A DNA stretch of 64,000 nucleotides from Trinickia soli (lineage in GTDB: Bacteria; Pseudomonadota; Gammaproteobacteria; Burkholderiales; Burkholderiaceae): positions 450,474 to 514,473 of the forward strand of contig NZ_PNYB01000001.1 of assembly GCF_002879855.1 (NCBI RefSeq), in the 5' to 3' direction. Positions 40,955 to 50,252 of this stretch are shown piece after piece; the stretch's first letter is position 1, and every line of letters begins with the position of its first letter. The notes below the pieces were generated by a model. The model saw only the letters and a program-made list of their open reading frames with translations, was not told the origin of the DNA and searched no databases. The position numbers were made by a program, and so were the translations under genes.

Positions 40955-41665
40955 ATGAACGCGAATCGCCCTTCGAATCCGTCCGCCGGTCGTATCCATC
41001 CCCTGGTCGCCGGCGCGGCCGTTGCGGTCATGCTGGTCAGTGCGACAGGCATTGCAGCGATGGCCGGCTGGCTGCCCACCTCGCACGCCGTCTCGACATC
41101 GCCCGAGCAAATTGCGGCGGCCGACAAGTCCAACATGCAAACGGCAAGCGCGCCGGTCACGGCGGCGCCTTCCTATAGCGCGCAGCGCGCATCGGTCAAC
41201 GAAGCCGCGGAGCAAGCCCGGCGCCATCATCACGTCGTCAAAGTCACGCCGGAACAAGCGCCGTCTTATGGCAATGCGGCGTACGGCAGCGCCGACGGTT
41301 ACGGCACACACGCAACGCGTCCGGCGGCATATGACCCTGACGCAGGTGAAATCGTAGCGATCAATGCCGTACAGGCGCCCGAGCCGACGACGGGGGTCGG
41401 CGCTGTCGGCGGCGCAATTGCAGGCGGCTTGCTCGGCAACCAGATCGGCAACGGGCGGGGGCGCACGCTCGCGACGATAGCCGGCGCGGTCGGTGGCGGC
41501 CTGGCCGGCAACGGGATCGAACACGAAGTGCGCAAAGCCACGTCGTATCAGGTTCAAGTGCGGATGCAAGACGGCGGCTATCGCAACTTCACGTATTCGA
41601 CCCAGCCCTCGTTCCAGCCCGGCGAGCATGTCCGCGTCGTCGGCGGCTCTTTGACGGCAGCATGA
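40955..41665 (+). CDS. Glycine-zipper (17-kDa antigen-like) envelope protein
   Basis: A 236-aa protein starts at the ATG at 40955 (GGAG upstream). One N-terminal membrane anchor (HPLVAGAAVAVMLVSATGIAAM) is followed by an Ala/Ser-rich periplasmic stretch. A glycine-zipper hairpin follows (about 155-195; GAVGGAIAGGLLGNQIGNGRG and ATIAGAVGGGLAGNGIEHEV). The last part is a beta domain (SYQVQVRMQDGGYRNFTYST). It resembles Rickettsia 17-kDa/2TM-glycine-zipper outer-envelope proteins but has an uncleaved-type anchor instead of a lipobox. Confidence 0.78.
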   Translation: MNANRPSNPSAGRIHPLVAGAAVAVMLVSATGIAAMAGWLPTSHAVSTSPEQIAAADKSNMQTASAPVTAAPSYSAQRASVNEAAEQARRHHHVVKVTPEQAPSYGNAAYGSADGYGTHATRPAAYDPDAGEIVAINAVQAPEPTTGVGAVGGAIAGGLLGNQIGNGRGRTLATIAGAVGGGLAGNGIEHEVRKATSYQVQVRMQDGGYRNFTYSTQPSFQPGEHVRVVGGSLTAA

Positions 41666-41764
41666 GCGGCGCTTAACCGAACCTTAAGCTTGGTCGACCA
41701 CAATTGAATCGCATGCTGCGGGCCCTTACGGTTCGCAGCCGACGCGAAACAGGAGGTACCGATC

Positions 41765-42088
41765 ATGAAACGCTCCTTACTGACAACCGTTATCGCTCTG
41801 GCACTGGCCCCGGCTGCGGCCATGGCGCAAACCCAAGGCCCCGATTCGCCGGTCACCCGCGCGCAGGTGATGAATCAACTGATCCAACTGCGGCAGAACG
41901 GCTACGTGCCGAGCAAAATCCACTATCCTGCCGATATCCAGGCCGCCGAGGCCCGCGTCGGCACGCAAGCCGGTGTCAGCACGACGGCTGTCAGCGACAT
42001 GGGCGGTGCCACGGCCGGCACGGTGCAATCGGGCTCGCCCGTCATGACGCCGAGCACAAGCTGGCGATCGATGTATGGGCGTCATTAA
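41765..42088 (+). CDS. DUF4148 exported small protein
   Basis: A 107-aa protein has a signal peptide (MKRSLLTTVIALALAPAAAMAQ) and the DUF4148 pattern TRAQVMNQLIQLRQNGYVP. A PADIQAAEARV continuation follows. This family is strongly expanded in Burkholderia and relatives. AGGAGG lies upstream. It sits directly before the metal-efflux two-component system but has its own ribosome site and probably its own promoter. Confidence 0.85.
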   Translation: MKRSLLTTVIALALAPAAAMAQTQGPDSPVTRAQVMNQLIQLRQNGYVPSKIHYPADIQAAEARVGTQAGVSTTAVSDMGGATAGTVQSGSPVMTPSTSWRSMYGRH

Positions 42089-42136
42089 TCAGGTAATGCC
42101 TGCGTTGCGGCGCAGCGTCGCCGCAACGGCTCACAC

Positions 42137-42826
42137 ATGAAAGTGCTCATCGTCGAAGATGACCCCGCCATTGCGGCCAATCTGTACGACTATCTGACAA
42201 GCCAGGGCTACCAAGCCGATCTGGCGACCAATGGGACGAATGGGCTGCGCCTCGCGCTGGCCGATACATGGGACGCAATCCTGCTCGACCTCTCGCTGCC
42301 CGGCATGGACGGCCTTACGCTCTGTCGCCAGTTGCGCGAGCAAGCGCATCGGGACACGCCCGTTTTGATGTTGACCGCTCGCGATACGCTCGACGACAAG
42401 CTGACAGGATTCGGCCATGGGGCCGACGACTACCTCGTCAAGCCATTCTCGCTCAAAGAGGTGGGTGCGCGGCTCGAAGCGCAGATCAAACGCTATCGCG
42501 GCCGCGTCGTCGCGCGTCAAATGCGCTTTGCCGACGTGCTGCTCGACGTCTCGACCCTTACCGTAGCGCGCTCGGGACGCCCGTTGCGCCTGCCGCCCAA
42601 ATGCCTGCAACTGCTGCGGATACTGATGCAGGACCCGGGCCGCGTCTTCGGTCGCACCGAGCTCGAGACTGAGGTATGGGGCGATGCGTTGCCCGACAGC
42701 GATACGCTGCGCTCGCACGTCTATTCGCTGCGTCGCGCGCTGACCGCTGACGGCGAAGAAGATCTCATCGAAACGGTCCACGGTATCGGCTATCGGCTCG
42801 TCGCTCCTCATGCGCGCGCGTCATAG
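42137..42826 (+). CDS. OmpR-family response regulator, heavy-metal efflux
   Basis: This 229-aa protein has a receiver domain (acidic DDPAI near residue 9-10, phosphoacceptor Asp in LLDLSLPGMDG near residue 51, and Lys in DYLVKPFS). A winged-helix DNA-binding domain follows (about 130-222; PPKCLQLLRILMQDPGRVF, LRSHVYSLRRALT). The sensor kinase gene starts 17 bp before its stop, and an RND efflux operon follows, so it likely controls metal export genes. Confidence 0.9.
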   Translation: MKVLIVEDDPAIAANLYDYLTSQGYQADLATNGTNGLRLALADTWDAILLDLSLPGMDGLTLCRQLREQAHRDTPVLMLTARDTLDDKLTGFGHGADDYLVKPFSLKEVGARLEAQIKRYRGRVVARQMRFADVLLDVSTLTVARSGRPLRLPPKCLQLLRILMQDPGRVFGRTELETEVWGDALPDSDTLRSHVYSLRRALTADGEEDLIETVHGIGYRLVAPHARAS

Positions 42827-44123
42827 CCTTCGCTTCAAGGTCGCGGTGGGGTTCTCCGTGCTGACGATCGCGCTGCTCGTCGCACAGGCGCTGGGAGTGC
42901 GCGCGCTGGCCGAAGCGCAAGAAGAACGGCTCATCACGGCGCTCGTCGACGATGACATGACCAGCGTCACCAAAGCCTATCGTTCCGATCCGGTGTTGCT
43001 CCCCCCGTTCGATGCGCGCATGCGCGGTTACGTCTCCACCGCCGACCGTTTGCCTGTCGCACTCCCCGCATCTGTCGCTGCCCTGCCCGACGGCGTCCAC
43101 GAAATCATCCTGGACGGGCGGGAAATCCACGTCGCCGTAGCGCCGTTCGCCGCAGGGCGTTTGTACCGTGTCTATAACTTCAGCGCGTATGAACGGCGTT
43201 TCAAAGACGTCGTCGACGCGCTCATGGTCGTCACCGGTTTGTTCGCACTCCTGACGATCTGGCTGGCGTTCGGCTTGTCCGGGCTCCTGGTGCGGCAAGT
43301 GGCCGGTCTCGCGAAACAAGTGAAAACGCTGGGCTCGGAGCCGTCTGCGCCGATTCAGCCGGGCAAATTCGACGAAACCGAACTCGTCGCACTCGTCGAT
43401 GCATTCAACGATTACCATCGCCGCATGGCCGAGATGATCGCGCGCGAGAAAGAATTCACGGGCAACGTAAGTCACGAGCTGCGCACACCGCTCACGGCGA
43501 TCAAAACGAGCTGCGAGCTGCTCGAGCAAGACGCGTCAATGGGGCACAAGGCGCGCACGCGTGTTGCTCAGATCGATCGTGCTGCCGACAATATGCGGCA
43601 ATTTGTCAACGCATTGCTGACGCTCGCCAGAGAACCGGGTACGCGCGAGACCGTTTGCGTGCGCCTCGCCGCTGCGGTCGAAGAAGCGCTCGCGCCATTT
43701 TCCGATCGTCTCGCCGCCAAAGGCATCGAGATCACAGTCGAAATCCCACCGGATCAATCTGTCATGGCGAACCCATCCGCGCTGGCCATCGTGCTGTCGA
43801 ATCTGATCGACAACGCCGAACGCCACATGGAAGGCGGACGTTTGCGATTCAGTTACGACCAACGATGGTTGCGCATCGAGGACACGGGCTCCGGCATCGC
43901 GCCCGGCGCGGCGCCGCACGTCTTCGATCGGTTCTACCAGGCGGACCCGCTTCCTGACGTGAGGCACGGCGTTGGCATTGGCCTCTCGATCGTCAAAAAG
44001 ATCGCCGACCGTTATGGGTGGCGAATCGAACTCGAGAGCGCGCCGTCGCGCGGCACTTGCGTATCGCTGTTGCTGCCCGACGCTTCCCGCGCGCGGGTCA
44101 CGTCGGCTTGCGACGCTTCTTGA
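42810..44123 (+). CDS. Sensor histidine kinase of the metal-efflux system
   Basis: A 437-aa kinase. TM1 is at about residues 11-30 (VGFSVLTIALLVAQALGV), a periplasmic sensor of about 100 residues follows, and TM2 is at about 138-160. The cytoplasmic part has the H box FTGNVSHELRTPLTAIKTS, an N box (IVLSNLIDNAERHM) and G boxes (IEDTGSGIAPG, GVGIGLSIVKKI). The periplasmic domain has few Cys/His, so the sensed metal is not obvious. Confidence 0.9.
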   Translation: MRARHSLRFKVAVGFSVLTIALLVAQALGVRALAEAQEERLITALVDDDMTSVTKAYRSDPVLLPPFDARMRGYVSTADRLPVALPASVAALPDGVHEIILDGREIHVAVAPFAAGRLYRVYNFSAYERRFKDVVDALMVVTGLFALLTIWLAFGLSGLLVRQVAGLAKQVKTLGSEPSAPIQPGKFDETELVALVDAFNDYHRRMAEMIAREKEFTGNVSHELRTPLTAIKTSCELLEQDASMGHKARTRVAQIDRAADNMRQFVNALLTLAREPGTRETVCVRLAAAVEEALAPFSDRLAAKGIEITVEIPPDQSVMANPSALAIVLSNLIDNAERHMEGGRLRFSYDQRWLRIEDTGSGIAPGAAPHVFDRFYQADPLPDVRHGVGIGLSIVKKIADRYGWRIELESAPSRGTCVSLLLPDASRARVTSACDAS

Positions 44124-44203
44124 CGAAAACTTCACACGCGGTTCGGTAGTATCGGCAGTCGAAGGATGCTCGCTTCGAGGACCCATCGATCCATACCTGC
44201 CCG

Positions 44204-45616
44204 ATGCACCGCCTGTTTCCGCTCATCGCGCTCTGCCTGCTGGCAGGCTGCACCACGTACCATGCGCAACCGCTCGTGCCTGCCGATCTTGCTCACAAGT
44301 TCGAGCGGCGCTCGCTTGCCGATGCCGGATTGCATGCGTTCGTCGTCAGCTCGATCGGTCACGATGTCACGCCGTGGCCGCCCTCGCAATGGAATCGCGA
44401 GTTGCTGACGCTGGCGGCGTGGTACTACAGCCCGACGCTGGCCGTCGCGCGCGCCCAATCGGAGACCGCACGCGCGCATGTCGACGTCGCCGGAGCGATA
44501 CCGAATCCCACGCTTCAGTTGCCGTTCGAATATGCAACGCCAAACCCCGGGCCCGGCGCACCATTTACGACGGGAATAGCGCTCGACATTCCGATAGAGA
44601 CCGCCGGAAAGCGCGGGTATCGCATCGATCAGGCGACGCATCTGGCGACCGCGGCGCAATTCGACCTCGACACGCAAGCGTGGAAAGTCACCGCACAGGT
44701 CCGCGATGCATTGATTGCGCTATGCGCGGCCCAAGCACGTCGCGCAGCTTTGGCACGGAGCATCGCAGCCGAACAGGCCGTCGTCGCCATGATGAAAATG
44801 CGCAATCAGCAAGGCGAGAATTCGTCGTCCGATGTCACACGGGCAGCCTTGACGATGAATCAAACGCAGCGCGAGTACGCGGCGTCGCGCGCGGCGATAG
44901 ACGACGCCCGCGCACAACTGGCCGCCGCGATCGGTATCCCCGTCTCAGCCATGGACGGAATCGACATCGACATGTCTTCGCTCCGCGCGCCCCCGCTCCC
45001 GCCGCCCGATGCCGAGGCGCAACGCGAAGCGATTTTTCATCGATCGGACCTGCTGGCGTCGTTGGCCGATTACGCCGCGGCCGAATCGGCATTGCAATTG
45101 GAAGTCGCCAAACAATATCCCGACATTCACCTGGGGCCCGGCTATACCTATGACACCGGGACACGGCGCATTGCGTTCGGCTTGGCCGGCATCACACTGC
45201 CGATCTTCGACCAGAATCAAGGCGGCATCCGCGAGGCCGAGAGCAAACGCAAGGAGGCCGCGGCGCGCACGGCCGCGTTGCAAGACACGATTCTCGGCGC
45301 ACTCGATCAGGCGCTGACACGCTATCGGTCGTCGTTCGCGGCGCTACGTCTCGCCGACGATCAATTGAACCTCGCGCGCAAACAGTTGAACGATGGGACC
45401 GCCGAATTCTCGTCGGGCGAGATCGATCGGCTCGAATATACGAAAGCGAAAGCCGCTTACGAAACCCACGAGATCGTGCGACTGGATGCCCTTGCCGCAG
45501 CCCGGCAGGCCGCCGCCGCCGTCGAGGATGCCATGCAGCGTCCGCTGCGCCGTAGTCCGCACGATGCGGACGATGTGGATGATGCGTCGACTCATCGGCG
45601 GGGAGGACAACAATGA
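44204..45616 (+). CDS. Outer-membrane efflux protein (TolC/CusC family)
   Basis: This 470-aa lipoprotein has a signal ending at the lipobox LLAGC (MHRLFPLIALCLLAGCTT). It carries two long coiled-coil repeats, typical of outer-membrane factors (ATAAQFDLDTQAWKVTAQVR and later EAAARTAALQDTILGALDQA). It forms the outer-membrane exit of a tripartite efflux pump. It overlaps the adaptor gene by 4 bp (ATGA). Confidence 0.88.
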   Translation: MHRLFPLIALCLLAGCTTYHAQPLVPADLAHKFERRSLADAGLHAFVVSSIGHDVTPWPPSQWNRELLTLAAWYYSPTLAVARAQSETARAHVDVAGAIPNPTLQLPFEYATPNPGPGAPFTTGIALDIPIETAGKRGYRIDQATHLATAAQFDLDTQAWKVTAQVRDALIALCAAQARRAALARSIAAEQAVVAMMKMRNQQGENSSSDVTRAALTMNQTQREYAASRAAIDDARAQLAAAIGIPVSAMDGIDIDMSSLRAPPLPPPDAEAQREAIFHRSDLLASLADYAAAESALQLEVAKQYPDIHLGPGYTYDTGTRRIAFGLAGITLPIFDQNQGGIREAESKRKEAAARTAALQDTILGALDQALTRYRSSFAALRLADDQLNLARKQLNDGTAEFSSGEIDRLEYTKAKAAYETHEIVRLDALAAARQAAAAVEDAMQRPLRRSPHDADDVDDASTHRRGGQQ

Positions 45617-46677
45617 ACGCACGATTGGTTTTCGCTGCGGCGGCCTCGCTATGTATCGCAGCCGCCGCCGGATGGTATGTGTCCCAAACCGTCGCCGCCC
45701 TGCCTTCGCACGCCGCATCGGCGCCTCAAGCCGCCGCGGCGCCCTCGGTGCAAACGGTTGGTGGCGAGACCGTGGTCGTGGTGGCCGTAGATGCTCAGCG
45801 GGCGAGTGGCATCGTCGTTGCACCTGTCGTCGCGACGAGCGTTCGAGCGCACTACGACGCCTATGCGACCGTCGTCGATCCGCAACCGCTCGTCGATTTG
45901 CGCACGAAGCTCGCCGGCGCACGCGCCGACGTTGCGACGCTGACCGGGCAGGCAAAGGCTTCGAGCGCGGAATACCAACGCAGCCGCACGCTCTTCGACG
46001 ACGGCCACAATGTCTCGCTGAAGGCGCTGCAAAACGCGCAAGCGCTCATGCAAGCGGATCGCGACAAGCTGCAAACAGCGAAAGCCGCACTGGCGGGGTT
46101 GATTGCGACCGCGAAACTTCAATACGGCGAGGTGCTGTCGCGCGCAGCCGTTGACCCCGATTCAAAGCTTCTGATGCAGTTGCAATCTGGAGAAGCCTCG
46201 ATTCTGCGCGTCACGCTGCCTTCGTCGATCAGCGCCTCACCCGCCGATCGCCTTACCTTGGATGCGCCCGATGGCCGACCCGTTGTGCTGCAAAAGCTAT
46301 CTGTGTCTTTGCAAGCGGATCCTGCCGTACAAGGCACACCGTGGTTCTATGCCGCGCAGCGTGCGTTGCCGGTCGGCACGCATACGACGGTGACGGCGCC
46401 GGCCGCACAAACGAGCACGCCTGCGTTACTGATCCCTTCCGATGCGATCGTCTGGTATGGCGGGCAAACATGGGCCTACGTTCGCGTTGCGCCAGATCGA
46501 TTCGCACGGCGATACGTGAAACCCGCGAGCGAAAATGAGGTTGGAATTGCCGTAACGTCGGGCTTTCACAGCGGCGATCAGGTCGTCACACGCGGCGCGC
46601 AACTGTTGCTGTCGCAAGAGCTGAAACCACAAGGCGTTGCGACGGCCTGCAAAGATCCGCCCGAATGCGACGACTGA
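45613..46677 (+). CDS. RND efflux periplasmic adaptor (CusB/CzcB-type)
   Basis: This 354-aa membrane-fusion protein has an N-terminal signal/anchor (ARLVFAAAASLCIAAAAGWYV). Barrel-sandwich halves surround a helical hairpin (about 100-165; RADVATLTGQAKASSAEYQR, LMQADRDKLQTAKAALAG). A beta barrel and a membrane-proximal domain follow (APDRFARRYVKPASENEVGI). The hairpin would dock on the outer-membrane factor encoded upstream. No extra metal-binding N-terminus of CusB type is visible. Confidence 0.87.
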   Translation: MNARLVFAAAASLCIAAAAGWYVSQTVAALPSHAASAPQAAAAPSVQTVGGETVVVVAVDAQRASGIVVAPVVATSVRAHYDAYATVVDPQPLVDLRTKLAGARADVATLTGQAKASSAEYQRSRTLFDDGHNVSLKALQNAQALMQADRDKLQTAKAALAGLIATAKLQYGEVLSRAAVDPDSKLLMQLQSGEASILRVTLPSSISASPADRLTLDAPDGRPVVLQKLSVSLQADPAVQGTPWFYAAQRALPVGTHTTVTAPAAQTSTPALLIPSDAIVWYGGQTWAYVRVAPDRFARRYVKPASENEVGIAVTSGFHSGDQVVTRGAQLLLSQELKPQGVATACKDPPECDD

Positions 46678-46740
46678 TAGTACGCAACGGCTAAGCGCCG
46701 CACGCGCTTCGCTTCTCTCTCCTTGCGCCATCGCGTATCC

Positions 46741-49700
46741 ATGCTCCAAGCCATCATCCGATTTTCGTTGCGCTTTCGCGGCATCGTCTTCGCACTGGCC
46801 GTCGTTACTGCCGGCTACGGGATTTTTTCGCTGACGCGAGCGGACCTCGACGTCTTCCCCGAATTCGCCCCACCGATGAGCATCGTGCAAGCGCAAGCGC
46901 CCGGCATGACGAGCGAGCAGGTGGAAACGCTCGTGACGCAGCCCATCGAAGAAGCGCTCGGCGGCATGGTCGGTTTGAAATCGATACGGTCGCGGTCCAT
47001 GCAGGGCTTGTCGTCGATCACGCTCGTCTTCAACGATCACACCAACGTATTGCAGGCCCGGCAGATGGTGGCCGAACGCCTCAGCGCGACGGCCGCTGCG
47101 TTGCCCACAGGTGTCATGCCGCCGGTCGTGCTGCCGCTGACCACGACGACGAGCGTCGTACGCACGATAGGTCTCACGTCGAAGACGCTCTCGCCCACCG
47201 CGCTCTACGATATTGCGCAATGGACGATACGGCCGCAGCTGCTGAGCGTTCACGGCGTAGCCGACGCGATCGTGTTCGGCGGGGCCGCGCGGCAATTGCA
47301 GATCGAGGTCGATCCGCAAAAACTGCTGCGCTACGGCTTGTCGCTGCAGGACGTGATCGCGGCAGCGCGCCAGGCAACCGGAACGCGTGGCGCTGGCTTC
47401 ATCGAAAACGCCAATCAACGTATCGACGTTCATGTCGATGGGCAAATCGCGAACCCGAAGCAGCTCGGCAATGTCGTGCTGCGCTGGAGTAACGGCGCAG
47501 CTTTGCATCTGTCGGATGTCGCGACCGTCGAATGGGGAGAGGCGACGCAGGTCGGCTCGGCGACGATCATGGGCAAACCTGGCGTCATGCTCGTCATGGA
47601 GAACCAATACGGCACGAATACGATGGCCGTCACGCGCAGCATCGAGGCGCGGCTGGCATCGCTCGCACCCGTGCTCGACAAACTGGGCGTGGATCTGCAG
47701 CCGAACGTGTTTCGCCCCGCGAATTTCATCGCGACCGCGATCGATCATTTGCGCACGGCATTGCTGGTTGGCGCGCTGCTTGTCATTGCCGTGCTGTTTC
47801 TGTTTCTACTGAACGTGCGCACGGCGCTGATCTCGGCCGTCGCCATTCCGTTGTCGTTGCTGACCGCCGTCATCGTCATGACATCGCTCGGCGCAAGCCT
47901 CAATACGATGACGCTCGGCGGCCTCGCCATCGCACTAGGCGAAGTGGTGGACGATGCGATCATCGACGTCGAAAACATCTACCGCCGCTTGCGCGAAAAC
48001 CGGCTGCGCGCCACGCCGCTCCCGCCGCTTCGCGTGGTGCTGAAAGCGTCTTTGGAAGTACGCAGCGCGGTCGTCTTCGCCACGTTCGTCGTCATGTTGA
48101 TCTTCCTGCCGGTGCTGACGCTCTCGGGCGTGGCCGGCAAGCTGTTCGCGCCGCTCGGCGTGGCTTACATCCTTGCCGTGCTCGCATCGTTGGGCGTTGC
48201 GCTGACGGTCACACCCGCGCTATCGCTGGCATTGTTGTCGCGCGGCGCGCTACCTTCGCGCGAGCCGCGCTCGATCGCCGGCATCAAAGCGCGTTACGCA
48301 GGACTGCTGTCAACCGTCGAGCGGTATCGGACAGGTACGGTCGTCGTGGTTGCGCTGCTATGCGTCGCGGCGCTGGGCGTCCTGCCGTTCATGAGCGGCA
48401 ACTTCATTCCGCAATTGCGCGAGGGGCACTATATCGTGCATATGGGCCTCGCGCCGGGCACCTCGTTGGCGGAGTCGATCAGGGTGGGGACAAAGGTATC
48501 CGACGCGCTGATGCGTGTTCCGGGCGTGCGACTCGTCGCACAGCGAGCGGGACGCGCCAACGATGTCGTCGACCCGACCGGTGTGCAGCTATCGGAATTC
48601 GAAGTCGATCTCGCCCCCATGAGTCCTGCGCGCCAGGACAAGACGATCAACGCCATGCACGCGACGCTGGCACGCTTTCCCGGTCTGACGACTTCGATCA
48701 ATACGTTCTTGATCGAGCGGATCGACGAAACCATTTCGGGCGTGACCGCGCCCGTTGTCGTGAACGTCTTCGGCAACGACCTCGACCTCATCGATCGCAA
48801 GGCGCAAGCCATCGCCCGCGTGCTTGCCACGATCCATGGCGTCGCGGGCGTCAATGTCGAGTCGCCACCTGGAACGCCGCAATTGGACGTCAAGCTGAAG
48901 CCCGAACAGTTGAGCCGATGGGGCTTGAGACCCGTCGAAGTGCTCGACTCGATTCAAGCCGCCTACGAAGGCGTCACGGTGGCACAGATTCACGATGGCA
49001 GCCGCACCTACGACCTCGCGGTTCAACTCGCGCCTTCCGCGCGGCAGTCGCTGAACGATGTCAAAACGCTGACAATCAGGAATCCTGACGGTTTGGCCGT
49101 CCCGCTCGGATCGTTGGCGACCATTCGCCAGGTATCCGGCCGCTATCAGATCACGCATGACGGCGGCCAGCGCGTGCAGACGGTTGCGGTGACGCTCGGC
49201 AGCCGCCCCGTCAGCGATTTCGTGAAGGAAGCGCAGGCGCGCATCGCGCACGACGTTCCCATGCCGGCCGGCGTCTACGCGGTGTTCGGGGGCGAAAGCG
49301 AAGCGCGACGCCAATCGCAACGCGACTTGCTGGCCTATGGCGCCATTTCGCTCGTCGGCATCGTGCTGCTGCTGTCGCTCGCGCTGCGCAGCGCACGAGC
49401 CGTCACAGTCGTCATGCTCAACGTGCCGTTCGCCCTTGTGGGCGGCGTCGTCAGCGTTGTCGCTGCGGGCGGCAACCTGACGCTCGGCAGCATGGTGGGC
49501 TTCGTGACGCTATTGGGCATTTCATTGCGCAATTCGATCATGTTGATCAGCCACTACGAACACCTGGTCCATGTCGAAGGCATGCATTGGAACGCCGGCA
49601 CGGCATTGCGCGGCGCGTCCGAGCGCCTCGTGCCGATCCTCATGACCGCACTTGTAACGGCGCTCGCGTTACTGCCGCTCGCACTGACGAGCGGCGCCGC

Positions 49701-49836
49701 GGGCAACGAAATCGAAGGCCCGATGGCGATCGTCATTCTCGGCGGCCTCGTCACATCGACGGCGCTCAACCTGCTCGTGCTGCCGACGCTCGCCCTGCGA
49801 TATCTGCGATTCGACGCCGCAGACAGCAGCGTTTAG
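46741..49836 (+). CDS. Heavy-metal efflux RND pump (CzcA/CusA family)
   Basis: This 1031-aa inner-membrane transporter starts at the ATG at 46741; a TTG six codons earlier is less likely. It has 12 spans in two halves, with large periplasmic loops after TM1 (LDVFPEFAPPMSIVQAQAPG) and TM7 (FIPQLREGHYIVHMGLAPG). TM4 contains GEVVDDAIIDVENIYRRLRE, the acidic signature of the HME group that distinguishes it from drug pumps. It is last in the operon. The stop coincides with the breakpoint of a truncated GST gene on the other strand. Confidence 0.9.
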   Translation: MLQAIIRFSLRFRGIVFALAVVTAGYGIFSLTRADLDVFPEFAPPMSIVQAQAPGMTSEQVETLVTQPIEEALGGMVGLKSIRSRSMQGLSSITLVFNDHTNVLQARQMVAERLSATAAALPTGVMPPVVLPLTTTTSVVRTIGLTSKTLSPTALYDIAQWTIRPQLLSVHGVADAIVFGGAARQLQIEVDPQKLLRYGLSLQDVIAAARQATGTRGAGFIENANQRIDVHVDGQIANPKQLGNVVLRWSNGAALHLSDVATVEWGEATQVGSATIMGKPGVMLVMENQYGTNTMAVTRSIEARLASLAPVLDKLGVDLQPNVFRPANFIATAIDHLRTALLVGALLVIAVLFLFLLNVRTALISAVAIPLSLLTAVIVMTSLGASLNTMTLGGLAIALGEVVDDAIIDVENIYRRLRENRLRATPLPPLRVVLKASLEVRSAVVFATFVVMLIFLPVLTLSGVAGKLFAPLGVAYILAVLASLGVALTVTPALSLALLSRGALPSREPRSIAGIKARYAGLLSTVERYRTGTVVVVALLCVAALGVLPFMSGNFIPQLREGHYIVHMGLAPGTSLAESIRVGTKVSDALMRVPGVRLVAQRAGRANDVVDPTGVQLSEFEVDLAPMSPARQDKTINAMHATLARFPGLTTSINTFLIERIDETISGVTAPVVVNVFGNDLDLIDRKAQAIARVLATIHGVAGVNVESPPGTPQLDVKLKPEQLSRWGLRPVEVLDSIQAAYEGVTVAQIHDGSRTYDLAVQLAPSARQSLNDVKTLTIRNPDGLAVPLGSLATIRQVSGRYQITHDGGQRVQTVAVTLGSRPVSDFVKEAQARIAHDVPMPAGVYAVFGGESEARRQSQRDLLAYGAISLVGIVLLLSLALRSARAVTVVMLNVPFALVGGVVSVVAAGGNLTLGSMVGFVTLLGISLRNSIMLISHYEHLVHVEGMHWNAGTALRGASERLVPILMTALVTALALLPLALTSGAAGNEIEGPMAIVILGGLVTSTALNLLVLPTLALRYLRFDAADSSV

Positions 49837-49977
49837 GGGCCAAAGCCCCGCCAGCTCGGCTTGCGCCCGTGGGTTGTCGGGTGACAGCAGCGCGAATTCG
49901 AACGAGGTGCCGTTTTCGTACAGCGCGGTCAGCGCCTTTTGGCAGTAAGCGGAAAACGGGTGAGCGTAGAGTTTCAT
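49834..49977 (-). pseudogene. Truncated glutathione S-transferase N-terminus
   Basis: From an ATG at 49977 the frame reads 48 residues of a GST thioredoxin-like domain (MKLYAHPFSAYCQKALTALY, ENGTSFEFALL, ELAGLWPL). Homology stops exactly where the RND pump gene ends, and the frame then runs antisense to the pump. More than 75 percent of a typical 200-aa GST is missing. The remaining gap to 50252 shows no ORF. Confidence 0.7.
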
Positions 49978-50252
49978 GGGAATTGAACTCCTTGGTTTCA
50001 GGCGCACGCTGGCGCGCGTTCGGGGCTGACCTGCGCTCAAGCTTTCATTAATCCTTCAACGAACAGCTTTCGCACATTGAGCCCCTCTTTCCGTCGACGT
50101 TCGACGCGCGCCAGAATCGACACCTGCCCGATATTTCTTTTACCCACTGCAAGGACTACGCGTAACCGGCCCGGATTGTCGCTCGGATCTCGTGCAGGCA
50201 TCGGGCTGGCGCCAATCGCGGAGGCACCCGTTCCAGGTGTGCTGCTGATCGC

